Origin: Planctomycetaceae bacterium
Lineage (GTDB): Bacteria; Planctomycetota; Planctomycetia; Pirellulales; Pirellulaceae
DNA: 64,000 nt
Direction: 5' to 3'
Assembly (NCBI GenBank): GCA_020638975.1
Contig: JACKHN010000030.1
Location: 1 to 64,000, forward strand
In this document: piece after piece, positions 16,928 to 24,406 of the stretch
Position numbering within the stretch: the stretch's first letter is position 1
Layout of the letters: every line of letters starts with the position of its first letter
The notes under the pieces: generated by a model
What the model saw: the letters and a program-made list of their open reading frames with translations, nothing else
Databases searched by the model: none
What the model was told of the DNA's origin: nothing
Translations under genes and position numbers: made by a program

Positions 16928-17135
16928 CCGTGTAAATCAAACGATGTTCGTCGTTAATGCGGCGCGACCAATACCCGGACAGATCCCCTTTGAGTGCTTC
17001 CGGTTTGCCGATCCCTTCAAACGGTGTCCGCAGGATTTCCTAGAGCAGTTGGTTGATTCGTTTGAGCAACTTGCGGTCATGCTGCACAAACCACTGGTAA
17101 TCGTCCCACGCCGAAGGCGTAAGCGTCAGATTCAT
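16875..17135 (-). pseudogene. yoeB: YoeB-type mRNA interferase toxin broken by an in-frame TAG
   Basis: Reading from ATG 17135 gives MNLTLTPSAWDDYQWFVQHD...INQLL, then TAG at 17040-17042 (codon 32), then EILRTPFEGIGKPEALKG...YWSRRINDEHRLVYTV...ACRYHYGN and TGA. The two parts align without gap to Txe/YoeB toxins, which cleave mRNA at the ribosome. The TAG stands where E. coli YoeB has Lys (INELIKD), so one AAG to TAG change explains it. The catalytic Glu (KPEAL), Arg (SRRI) and C-terminal His (RYHY) remain. The ATG overlaps the antitoxin stop by 4 nt. Without suppression or restart the toxin is inactive. Confidence 0.85.
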
Positions 17136-17386
17136 TCCTCAGTCAACTCCCGTTTCGCTGCCAGGCCCGACTCTGCTTCCGTGATCGAGCGCCGCACATG
17201 TGCCGCGTTGGCCGGATTAGACAGCAGATACAACCTTTCCTTCCAAGAGTTGAACTCGTCCAAGGGCATCAACACGACCTGTTCTCCCTTATCCGTCACG
17301 ACGATGCGAGGTTCCGCGTCGGCCAGAACCTGTTCGATGAGACGTGTCAGGTTGCGTTTGGCATCTTTCGATGTGACAGCTTGCAT
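17132..17386 (-). CDS. yefM: YefM/Phd-family antitoxin
   Basis: 84 residues, MQAVTSKDAKRNLTRLIEQVLADAEPRIVVTDKGEQVVLMPLDEFNSWKERLYLLS. The N-terminal half is the Phd/YefM DNA-binding fold (AKRNLTRLIEQV...VVLMPLDEFNS); the C-terminal half (LLSNPANAAHVRRSITEAESG) is the extended toxin-binding arm. It would bind and neutralise YoeB and repress its own operon. It remains intact although the toxin downstream has a stop codon. A hairpin repeat lies just upstream (17408-17453). Confidence 0.87.
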   Translation of the reverse strand: MQAVTSKDAKRNLTRLIEQVLADAEPRIVVTDKGEQVVLMPLDEFNSWKERLYLLSNPANAAHVRRSITEAESGLAAKRELTEE

Positions 17387-17407
17387 CGCAAACTCCGTCG
17401 TTGTAAT

Positions 17408-17453
17408 GCTGAGAGATTCTACCTATTCAGAAAAGTAGAATCTCCTCCTTAGA
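17408..17453. repeat. Hairpin repeat AGATTCTAC...GTAGAATCT (copy 1)
   Basis: Arms GAGATTCTAC (17411-17420 region) and GTAGAATCTC (17435-17444 region) are separated by a loop containing TTCAGAAAA. It lies between the yefM start and the end of the next toxin gene. A related hairpin at 18221-18259 shares TTCAGAAAAGTAGAAT, so the two flank the ParE/RelE-like pair. It could also be an operator of yefM. Confidence 0.6.
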
Positions 17454-17457
17454 ACCC

Positions 17458-17724
17458 TCAAGCTCGATCAGCCCAATATCCGCTACCCTGGCTGGTGTGC
17501 GCAATGGCAAGAACCAGCAAGTTACTGTCGTCGCGACGGCAAAAGACGACGATGTACTGAATTCCTTCGGAAAGCTTTGGGAATCGCTCGGGTGATGCGG
17601 CGACACGAGCGATGGCATCATCCAGTTGGCCGCGAAATCTCAAAGCTACGCGTTCTGACCGATCCGCGTACCAACCTTGAGCCTGCCTCGCCTCCGCAAG
17701 TGCAAGTTCGTGAAACTCAATCAT
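17458..17724 (-). CDS. ParE/RelE-superfamily toxin, possibly shortened
   Basis: 88 residues: MIEFHELALAEARQAQGWYADRS...ARVAASPERFPKLSEG, then directly QYIVVFCRRDDSNLLVLAIAHTSQGSGYWADR. The start, the PERFP segment and the C-terminal AH....GYW.DR are typical of ParE/RelE toxins. The stretch usually lying between (about ten residues with R...L...FPY) is missing, so the fold may be compromised by an in-frame deletion. The ATG overlaps the antitoxin stop by 4 nt. No other frame restores the missing piece. Confidence 0.75.
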   Translation of the reverse strand: MIEFHELALAEARQAQGWYADRSERVALRFRGQLDDAIARVAASPERFPKLSEGIQYIVVFCRRDDSNLLVLAIAHTSQGSGYWADRA

Positions 17725-17948
17725 CGGATCAGATCGTCATCAAGCTGGCGACCGACTTCCCCCCAAGCAATTGGCTGCGAGCCATCTGCCAATCGTCGCT
17801 CCATCTCCGCGATGAATGCAGGATCGTCAACGGAAAGTCCCGGTGGCGGCCCCGCGACGGATTCAATCAATTCGGTCGCCAGCTGAATCCGATCTTGCTC
17901 AGGCAGCGTCAATGCGCTTTTTAGTATCTCGGCGCGAGCGGTGAGCAT
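17721..17948 (-). CDS. Addiction-module antitoxin (TIGR02574-like)
   Basis: 75 residues from ATG 17948 (MLTARAEILKSALTLPEQDRIQLATELIESV); the open frame continues to 18029 but that leader does not fit. The helix with LP..DR..LA..L..S and the C-terminal FIAEMERRLADGSQPIAWGEV are typical of the putative addiction-module component family that accompanies ParE/RelE toxins. It precedes and overlaps the toxin gene. Confidence 0.8.
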   Translation of the reverse strand: MLTARAEILKSALTLPEQDRIQLATELIESVAGPPPGLSVDDPAFIAEMERRLADGSQPIAWGEVGRQLDDDLIR

Positions 17949-18029
17949 GTCGTATTTCCCGAAAAGTGAAGATACTGAACTGGACCAATTGTACGTTGAT
18001 TCCCACTTCAGAACAATCGAAAGCTTCAA

Positions 18030-18270
18030 GCGTAGACGCGGCTCGCGGGTCGCTGGTGACGGTGCCGCAACCGCCTGAAACTATGTGATATCACGTTCCT
18101 CAAGGCGTTCGGAAGCGTGATCGCCAATGACCTACTTTTCCTCGGCGGCCATCTGCTGGATCGTGTTGAATAGCTGGCCCATCGACGGAAACCTTAGCGC
18201 CCCTCTGGAATACAAAACGGGAGATTCAACTTGTTCAGAAAAGTAGAATGTCCCCGTGTTCATCCGTCCG
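18030..18270. other. Non-coding stretch with a hairpin repeat and a possible gene remnant
   Basis: No intact gene. At 18221-18259 a hairpin (GGGAGATTCAAC / GTAGAATGTCCCC, imperfect) is related to the 17408-17453 repeat. On the minus strand near 18130-18200 a short frame reads SMGQLFNTIQQMAAEEK and stop, which looks like the C-terminus of a lost protein, but it is too short to name. Confidence 0.4.
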
Positions 18271-18374
18271 TCAGTAATTATTGGGGTTTAAATTCAAGAG
18301 ATCTACGATTTGATGATTACCTTCGATCATCTCGACAATTTGTTGGACACCTTCGTAGCCACCGGTAAGATCCA
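18271..18374 (-). pseudogene. 3' fragment of the nuclease-like gene cut off by the IS
   Basis: Read on the minus strand from the IS edge, the frame continues the protein at 20599-21766: ...NLLD, then LTGGYEGVQQIVEMIEGN, then HQIVDLLNLNPNNY and TGA (18271-18273). Joining both parts through one copy of the target duplication gives an uninterrupted reading frame. No start of its own is visible. Confidence 0.8.
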
Positions 18375-20598
18375 CCGCACTTTCCGCACATCTCGCCTGC
18401 ATTATGGCGTGATTTTCATGGGGTGTCGATTCGTTACTGATCGTAGGCCGTGGTTGGGATTCCGAGGAGTTGGAGGAGTTGACGGTGGAGGGGCGTGAGG
18501 GCGGTTGTGATCGATTCGGGTTTACGCGAAGTAGGGGACGTCAGCGTGTGACGCGACAGCGGCGCGAAGTAGTCCAACACGCGTCGTGTTGTCGGACGGG
18601 TGCAGGGACGGCCTTCCGGGTACAACGGGATCGATGGCAGCTTCGCCGAGTCCATTGCGCGACGCAGTTCGCGTTCCAATAACGATTGCACCATCAATGC
18701 AAAGAAGTAAACCGCCAACAGGCCGACGATCCGCTCCACGTTTTTCAAGTACACCGGAGCAACGCGGAAGTCCGTCTTCAACTGCGAGAAGCGTTTCTCA
18801 ATGATCGGTTGACGCTTGTAAGCATCCAACACTTCCCGCGCCGTCCACGCGGGAAGGTTCGTCAGCAACGGAAATACGCCGTCGCCCACCGACTCGCGAG
18901 CCAACCGCGCCCCATCCATTTCCCAACGGATCGTGAAACGCGTTTGCACTTCGCGAACGTACTTCGTCTTCTTGCTCGGACGACCGCGAGTCGCTTGCCG
19001 AAAGGTTTCTTCTTCCAACGCGCGGATCTCGACTCGCAACAACTCGCGCACCGTATGCTCGTCGAGAATCGCATCGACGGCCGACGCGACTTTCTCGCGT
19101 ACACGAAAGCGAGTCCGCGGACTCGTCAATCGATCGCGCAGCGTCGTCAAGTCGTTCATGGCTCGCTCCAGCCGCGTCGCGCGGGCCGCTGCATCGGACG
19201 CTTGTTTGCGGAGGCTGTGATACCACAGCAAGCGAAAACCTTCCTTCGTGGCATGCTCGTCCGCACAGACTTGCATGGCGTCCGTCAGATTGCCGTCTTC
19301 ATCGACTTCGTGATACAAATCACTCCACTGGATCGACTTCGGTTGCTCGACCAGCCGCGTGCGAAACGCGGTGTTCTCCTTGCGTGTCGCGGGCAAGACC
19401 GTGATAAATCTCCCGCCACGACTAGCAATGTCACGCATCTGTTCGGTCGTGGCGAGCTTGCAGTCGGCGACATACACGAAGTCCTTGCGGCCCACGAGTT
19501 CCGCCAGCAGTTGCCACGTTGCTCGATGCGTTTGATCGTCGACGACGTTGCCGCTGGCCGTTTGGAAATAGATCGGCACACCGCCATCGTTGGTCACGGT
19601 CAGGATATACAGCAGTTGCTTCAAGTCGGGCCGATGATCCTTGCTATGCCCCCAAGTAACGGCCGGTGCCATCAGGCCAGCCAGCAGCCTTTCCACCTTC
19701 GCATCAGGATACTCGCCGCAAAACGACACCGTGGTCGAGTCGTTGTGCAACTCGTCGAGGCTGAGGTCGAACTCCTGCACGACGTGCCTCACCACGTCCA
19801 GGATCAGGTTCGTGTTCAACGCGCGAGCCATGCGGTCCAAACAACGTCCGACGCGATCGTCGTTAAGCTGGTCGATATGCCGCGGTTGCAAGTCGAACAA
19901 TTGAGGATCAAACTCGCGAGCCCACTCGGCCACGCCATACACGGGTTCCCGAGAGACCAGCAAGTTGGTGAGCAACAACAGGATGACTCGTGGCGTGGCG
20001 ACTTTGGTGCGGGCATCCTCGCGCGGCAGATGTTGTTGGAGAAAATCGTGCAACCGCATCCGTCGCAGCAAGCGTTGGAGAATCGGGATCGCTCCGACAG
20101 CATGTGTGACGAGCGTGGTACCGCGCTGCGTGTTGGCGGTTCTTCCCGTCGCGGCGTTGTCGGCTCGAGCGGCGCGATTGGTCGCCGCCTGTTCAGTCGT
20201 TTTGTGGCTGGTTCGCTTCTTGACGGTTGACCGCTTGGCATTCCGTTTCGGCATGAGCGTACATCCTGTGCTTGGTGAGCGTGGCATCCTCGGGACATGC
20301 CAACGATAGGCCAAACCAAGTGTCAGGTCGCATGCGGGCAGGACGCCAAAAAAAGTTGCGTCGACCGACATGGACGTAAATCGAGTCCGACTCAACTTAC
20401 ATCAAGGCGACTTTTCGTAAGTCAAAATGCGAAACATTTGCGGCGAATTGGACACTCTGGTGCGCGCCTACAATCTGCCAGTTCTGACACGAACAATCCA
20501 CCCTTCGCCAGGAGATCCGCCCGCGATCGCGCGAACCGCCACCACCATCAAACACGCAAAAACCGAAAGTTATTGACTAGGAGATGTGCGGAAAGTGC
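18375..20598 (-). mobile_element. IS1634-like insertion sequence with TIRs and 6-bp target duplication
   Basis: About 2224 bp. The ends carry inverted repeats: CGCACTTTCCGCACATCTC at 18376-18394 on the left, and its complement at about 20581-20599 on the right, the outermost base or two being ambiguous. GATCCA at 18369-18374 and again at 20599-20604 is a 6-bp target duplication, in the range reported for IS1634. A single transposase gene fills it. The target was a coding sequence that reads through once the element is removed, so the insertion is real and probably recent. Confidence 0.87.
18434..20254 (-). CDS. IS1634-family (IS4 superfamily) DDE transposase
   Basis: 606 residues from ATG 20254 (MPKRNAKRSTVKKRTS); the frame extends upstream to 20395 without support. 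Features: helical N-terminal DNA-binding region (about 50-170), first catalytic Asp in LHNDSTTVSFCGEY, second in FVYVADCKLATTEQM, and the Y(2)R(3)E(6)K-like signature in DAYKRQPIIEKRFSQLKTDF with VYLKNVERIVGLLAVYFFALMV after it. Full length for the family with no frameshift, so probably still functional. The large open frame on the opposite strand is a shadow. Confidence 0.88.
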   Translation of the reverse strand: MPKRNAKRSTVKKRTSHKTTEQAATNRAARADNAATGRTANTQRGTTLVTHAVGAIPILQRLLRRMRLHDFLQQHLPREDARTKVATPRVILLLLTNLLVSREPVYGVAEWAREFDPQLFDLQPRHIDQLNDDRVGRCLDRMARALNTNLILDVVRHVVQEFDLSLDELHNDSTTVSFCGEYPDAKVERLLAGLMAPAVTWGHSKDHRPDLKQLLYILTVTNDGGVPIYFQTASGNVVDDQTHRATWQLLAELVGRKDFVYVADCKLATTEQMRDIASRGGRFITVLPATRKENTAFRTRLVEQPKSIQWSDLYHEVDEDGNLTDAMQVCADEHATKEGFRLLWYHSLRKQASDAAARATRLERAMNDLTTLRDRLTSPRTRFRVREKVASAVDAILDEHTVRELLRVEIRALEEETFRQATRGRPSKKTKYVREVQTRFTIRWEMDGARLARESVGDGVFPLLTNLPAWTAREVLDAYKRQPIIEKRFSQLKTDFRVAPVYLKNVERIVGLLAVYFFALMVQSLLERELRRAMDSAKLPSIPLYPEGRPCTRPTTRRVLDYFAPLSRHTLTSPTSRKPESITTALTPLHRQLLQLLGIPTTAYDQ

Positions 20599-21766
20599 GA
20601 TCCAACAGGTTCTTTCGCGGAATTAGTCGCCGGATTTGTAAATAAGGCAGCGGAAGTGAATCGATCATTTCAACGAATGTCCTCCATGCTACGTCCGCGG
20701 TACACTGATCAACAAACACATTTGAATGCAATGTCATGACTGGAAAGTAATCCATTACTCGTGGGCGGCGCTGCACGCGTTCCTGGACAACCAACTCGAA
20801 CGGTTCCTCCGCAACCAACTCGAGTGCCTGCCGAAGCGCAAATGGGGTGTCACGTAGAACACGTTTCAGTCGATCCGTCGCCGGCTTCAGCTCCGTATTC
20901 ACAAACACAGCAACCCCATTTGCCCTCAGCTCAACAGTTTGATGAGTCAGCTTTCGATAGGCATCGCCACGAGGGCCGAAAGCAACCCAACAATAGTCCA
21001 TTTCCCGCGAGAAATTGCCGACGTCGAAATCCTCGTAAAAGTTACTAAATGAAGGCGACACCTTCCGTAGTCCGGCCAACACCTGACCGGCCAAACTCTT
21101 TATCTGGTCGAGTACCCAACCTCGCGTATCATCGTCATCGTGCGTGATGAAGTAATCGAAATGATCAGGCCGGAACCCAGTAAATCCCGTCATGCCGCTA
21201 TACTCCAAGAACTGAATGAACTGCATTACCAAGAACGCCGCACAACCATGGTCATTCGTCAACGTGGCCGCGATCCTTCGAAAGATTCCGTGGATCTCCT
21301 CCCACGTCTTGAGGACGACAATGGGATCACCGCCATTCTTCCGGTTCAGGCGAGTCAGGTGTGAGCTCATCTGAAATGGATCGAAGGCACCATCGTTCAC
21401 TTTGCTTTCTATGAGGATTGCAACGTCATCGCCGTAAATCCACGCGTCTGGAAGACTGTCATAAACCTTTTTCTCGCGCCGATGTGAGGACCATTGCGAC
21501 GTTTGTTTAGACAGCCCAAGCAGAACGCGGTGCTTCTTGTGCCATGCACCTCCGGACGGAAGATCGCGACGCTGCAGCAAGAACTTGGGTTGACTAACCT
21601 TTGGGAGTTTCAATTCGGCGAGGAACGGTTCGAGTACCTGCCGTCCTCCAAGTTGCAACGTGTTGACCAATGCTTTCGTCAGATTGTTTTCCAGTTGCGA
21701 ATCACGATCAGAATTGTCGTTGGCAGGTCCGCGATAGCTGTAGAATATGTTGTGATGCAAGTCCAT
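20599..21766 (-). pseudogene. PD-(D/E)XK nuclease-like gene, 5' part, interrupted by the IS
   Basis: Starts at ATG 21766 (MDLHHNIFYSYRGP; GTG 21796 is an alternative) and runs into the IS, where it ends at 20570 after eight IS-encoded residues (RTFRTSPSQ region). DRDSQLENNLTKALVNTL near the N-terminus resembles the start of several PD-(D/E)XK proteins. PDAWIYGDDVAILIESKVNDG (about residues 115-135) fits the D...ExK core. The rest (GFRPDHFDYFITHDDDD..., YCWVAFGPRGDAYRKL) is unrecognised. Loss of the last ~36 residues probably inactivates it. A role in defence against foreign DNA is only a hypothesis from the nuclease core and island setting. Confidence 0.7.
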
Positions 21767-21935
21767 ACGCGAGTCTACCACTGGTATCGCCCACACTCGT
21801 TCCCGCTGAATGGGGCGGAAAATGTGAGGGCGGATCAGGTGTCATGAATCTGATTAATAGGAACGAACATGTTCACGACCTGAAACCGGAAAAGGCTCCA
21901 GGAACGAATGGCACTGCCGGTTGGCTCACAAGGGT

Positions 21936-23357
21936 TTACGGCGATCGAGTGGCGAGCAGATCGGCTCGCGCTTGGTCACGGGGAATGGTGAGCAGTTTCT
22001 GAGACTTGGGTCGGCGTTTAAGGCAGCGAGGTTCGATGCGGTCTGGGCGGTGGCCAACTCGATGAGAAGGCAATTGCTCGCGGTGGGTGTCACCGACGGT
22101 CGTAGCACACGTTTCCAACACCGCCAACACCACAAAGCCGGCCGCGATCTTTTGCAAGGCGGCTGTGAAACTCTGATGCCGGGGAGAGACGCCTGCCTGA
22201 TAAGCCGATTGCAGCATCGTTTGGCGGATCAAGTTGTAAGCCAACAGGCAAGCAGCCACTTCACGGCGAATCATCTCCGGGGATTTGCAACGCAACACAT
22301 CCATGCCGAGACTGATCTTGATCGCGCGGATGTCGAGTTCCGCGAGCCAACGTTTGTGATAGAGCTTCGCGATGTCGGCGTTACTATACCGTGTCGCTTG
22401 GGTGAGTGTGGTGACGACGACGAACGAGTCGACTCGAAATCCAGGCTGCTCGACACAAACTTCCAGTTCGCGGACAGTCAACGAGTCAGGCAAGCTGTCG
22501 TAGGTCTCTTTGTCCATCCAATCGGGACGTGCTGGTTTGGGCCACACCACAAGATGATCGGATTTTCCCAAACGTCTGCCGCGTCGAAAATCGGTTGTCC
22601 GCAGTTGGTGCTGACGTGTGACGACATCCACTCCGCGTTGCAACAGCAGAACGAGGGTGAACCAGCCGCAGTAGTAACGGTCGCCGAGCAGAATATCGCC
22701 CACGGAGAACTGCTCGAACAACTGCCGCAGCAGAGCCGTCTCACCACTCTCCTTTCCCGAGTAGGGCCCCATCGCATAACCCGTTGTCAACGCGGTAGCG
22801 AGCGAGACGAGCACGACCAGTCGGGCGATCGGAAATCCCAATCCCGCTTGCTGTGTGTTGGGTTGTGGAAACTCCGCTTGATTCGCTTCCGTGTCGGGCA
22901 TACTGAAGGTCGTACCGTCGACCAGATGTACGTGACGACCTTTCCACAACCAAGCCGTTGGAACTTGTTGTTCGCAACGACGAGCGACGTCTTCGACGAG
23001 TTCCTGTAGCACCGACTCCGGCAGCTTCGCTCGGGCGCGACAGTAAGCACCTGTGTTACTCGATGGCGAATCTTTTCCCAACGCGACGAACATGACGACA
23101 ACACGTGCAACCGCTGCCGCACAACTGCGTTGTTCGTCTTTGAAGAGCACTTGCGAGAGAAACGCCCACAAGGTTACCGCAGGACAGTAGACTTCGTCTT
23201 CTTGCATGGCGAAGCCCACGTCTTGCGTGTCGAACACTTTTTGAATCTCGTCTTCGGACAAAGCGTCAGAGAACGGCAGACCAGCGTGCTGCAAGAAAGA
23301 CCGCAGCACCAACGAGAATCGCAGTGGCAACGTAGGAGAAGAGTTGCGATAAGACAT
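21936..23357 (-). CDS. IS4-family DDE transposase
   Basis: 473 residues from ATG 23357 (MSYRNSSPTLPLRFSLVLRSFL). An N-terminal helical domain with CRARAKLPESVLQELVEDVA precedes the catalytic core: Asp in VHLVDGTTFSMPDTEANQ, Asp in GDILLGDRYYCGWF, and Glu in the Y(2)R(3)E(6)K-type signature LYHKRWLAELDIRAIKISLGMDVLRCKS. Full length without frameshift. The start codon lies at the foot of a hairpin (23357-23407). Confidence 0.88.
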   Translation of the reverse strand: MSYRNSSPTLPLRFSLVLRSFLQHAGLPFSDALSEDEIQKVFDTQDVGFAMQEDEVYCPAVTLWAFLSQVLFKDEQRSCAAAVARVVVMFVALGKDSPSSNTGAYCRARAKLPESVLQELVEDVARRCEQQVPTAWLWKGRHVHLVDGTTFSMPDTEANQAEFPQPNTQQAGLGFPIARLVVLVSLATALTTGYAMGPYSGKESGETALLRQLFEQFSVGDILLGDRYYCGWFTLVLLLQRGVDVVTRQHQLRTTDFRRGRRLGKSDHLVVWPKPARPDWMDKETYDSLPDSLTVRELEVCVEQPGFRVDSFVVVTTLTQATRYSNADIAKLYHKRWLAELDIRAIKISLGMDVLRCKSPEMIRREVAACLLAYNLIRQTMLQSAYQAGVSPRHQSFTAALQKIAAGFVVLAVLETCATTVGDTHREQLPSHRVGHRPDRIEPRCLKRRPKSQKLLTIPRDQARADLLATRSP

Positions 23358-23407
23358 GAGACCTTCCTTGGCCAAGGCAAAGTCACACGCCACCAAGGAA
23401 GGTCTCA
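23357..23407. promoter_or_regulatory. Hairpin sequestering the IS4 transposase start
   Basis: Arms 23357-23371 (TGAGACCTTCCTTGG) and 23393-23407 are 15-nt perfect complements with a 21-nt loop. On the minus strand the right arm and loop form the leader just upstream of the ATG (23355-23357). In transcripts that enter the IS from outside, the ribosome binding region would be folded away, a known way for IS elements to limit transposase production. The effect itself is inferred. Confidence 0.55.
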
Positions 23408-23585
23408 ATACTTGGCATGATAGGCCCAGGAAGGCTCGCCGTCCAAGATCAGCATTCGCGTTTTGGTTCGCCGACTCTCACGCGTCACGTACCATTGCCG
23501 AAGGCACGCGCCTCCGCAAGAATGCTGGCAGACTTAAGTGCTTACTACGCAACCGGTAGTGCCATTCGTTCCAGGAACCATTGTG

Positions 23586-23993
23586 TTACTTCCGATTCGA
23601 CCAATCCTCAATCTGTAAGTTCGGAACACGAGCGAATTCGGCGGTGTTCGACGAGACGATGGTGAGACCCCTGGCTCGGCAGATCGCAGCGATTTTCAGA
23701 TCGTTCGGGCCAATCACGCATCCGGCGGTTTCCAGTTGATGGCGGATCTCGGCGTAGTGCCACGCGGCGGCGTCGTCAAACGGCAAAGAAACAAGACCCG
23801 CGAAGAGTTTTGCCAGCACCGCCAGCCGTCGATCCGTCCTTCCATACTTGTGCGCCCCGTGCCAGAGTTCCGCCTTGACGACCGAACACAGGAGAATCTG
23901 ATCCGGCGGATGGCTGAGTACGTTCTGTTCAAGTTGCCCGCCGGGCCGCTTGAGAATCTGAATCCAAACATTGGTATCTGGGAGCCATGCCAT
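23586..23993 (-). CDS. vapC: VapC-type PIN-domain ribonuclease toxin
   Basis: 135 residues. PIN-domain acidic residues are in place: Asp in MAWLPDTNVWIQILK, Glu in VVKAELWHGAHK, Asp in GPNDLKIAAICRARGLTIVSSNTAEFARV, and LQIEDW at the C-terminus. VapC toxins cleave tRNA or rRNA. The ATG overlaps the stop of the upstream antitoxin gene by one base (TAATG). The IS4 element ends just 6 bp beyond its stop codon. Confidence 0.87.
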   Translation of the reverse strand: MAWLPDTNVWIQILKRPGGQLEQNVLSHPPDQILLCSVVKAELWHGAHKYGRTDRRLAVLAKLFAGLVSLPFDDAAAWHYAEIRHQLETAGCVIGPNDLKIAAICRARGLTIVSSNTAEFARVPNLQIEDWSNRK

Positions 23994-24235
23994 TACCAGT
24001 CCTCACGCACTTCGAACTCTCCCTGTGGCGGCCGATCGAACGGCTCCTCGCCCCATTGTGCGCGTAGTCCGTCAAAGAACCCCTCCGGCCACCGTGTCAT
24101 CAACGGTGGGACGTCGCGTTGCCGATGGTCTGGCGCGCCCAGCGGCGTCACTTCAACCTGCGTCCCGTCGGGCCAATCCACCGATTCCGTCAACTCCACT
24201 CGACCATTTCGGAATGTTGCCGTCGCGCTTTGCAT
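23993..24235 (-). CDS. vapB: VapB-like antitoxin
   Basis: 80 residues. The N-terminal MQSATATFRNGRVELTESVDWPDGTQVEVTPL is a short beta-hairpin of the AbrB/VapB-like or related (DUF104-like) type; the C-terminus (GEEPFDRPPQGEFEVREDW) is the extended acidic toxin-binding arm. Assignment rests mainly on its overlap with the vapC gene. Confidence 0.75.
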   Translation of the reverse strand: MQSATATFRNGRVELTESVDWPDGTQVEVTPLGAPDHRQRDVPPLMTRWPEGFFDGLRAQWGEEPFDRPPQGEFEVREDW

Positions 24236-24406
24236 GCTATGAACCCTCCGCTGTTGCGAGCAACCTTACTTTATCTAATTTACTCACCAGCGGAAAGTGT
24301 CGAAACGCAGTTCCGGATCTGAAAATGGGATCTGAGAATCCGTCAGACACATTTATCGAACCGAACCTATTTGCGACCTGCAGCGACACATTGAAATCTT
24401 GGTTCG

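Larger units (their letters stand above)
21894..23579 (-). mobile_element. IS4-family insertion sequence
   Basis: About 1.69 kb. The ends are inverted repeats: GGAACGAATGGCACTGCCGG at 21901-21920, with a partner at about 23554-23573 differing by one base in that core, and imperfect extension outward to about 21894 and 23579. A single transposase gene lies inside. I found no matching direct repeat at the outer edges, so the duplication is lost or the exact ends are a few bases off. It lies between the broken nuclease-like gene and vapBC. Confidence 0.8.

Noticed and set aside
18686..20230. 514-codon open frame on the + strand
   Set aside because: It is wholly opposite the IS1634 transposase, shows no domain, and is explained by codon bias of the real gene.
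21921..23009. 362-codon open frame on the + strand
   Set aside because: Antisense to the IS4 transposase with no recognisable motif.
21880..23595. Target duplication for the IS4 element
   Set aside because: The 10-13 bp on either side of the inverted repeats do not match.
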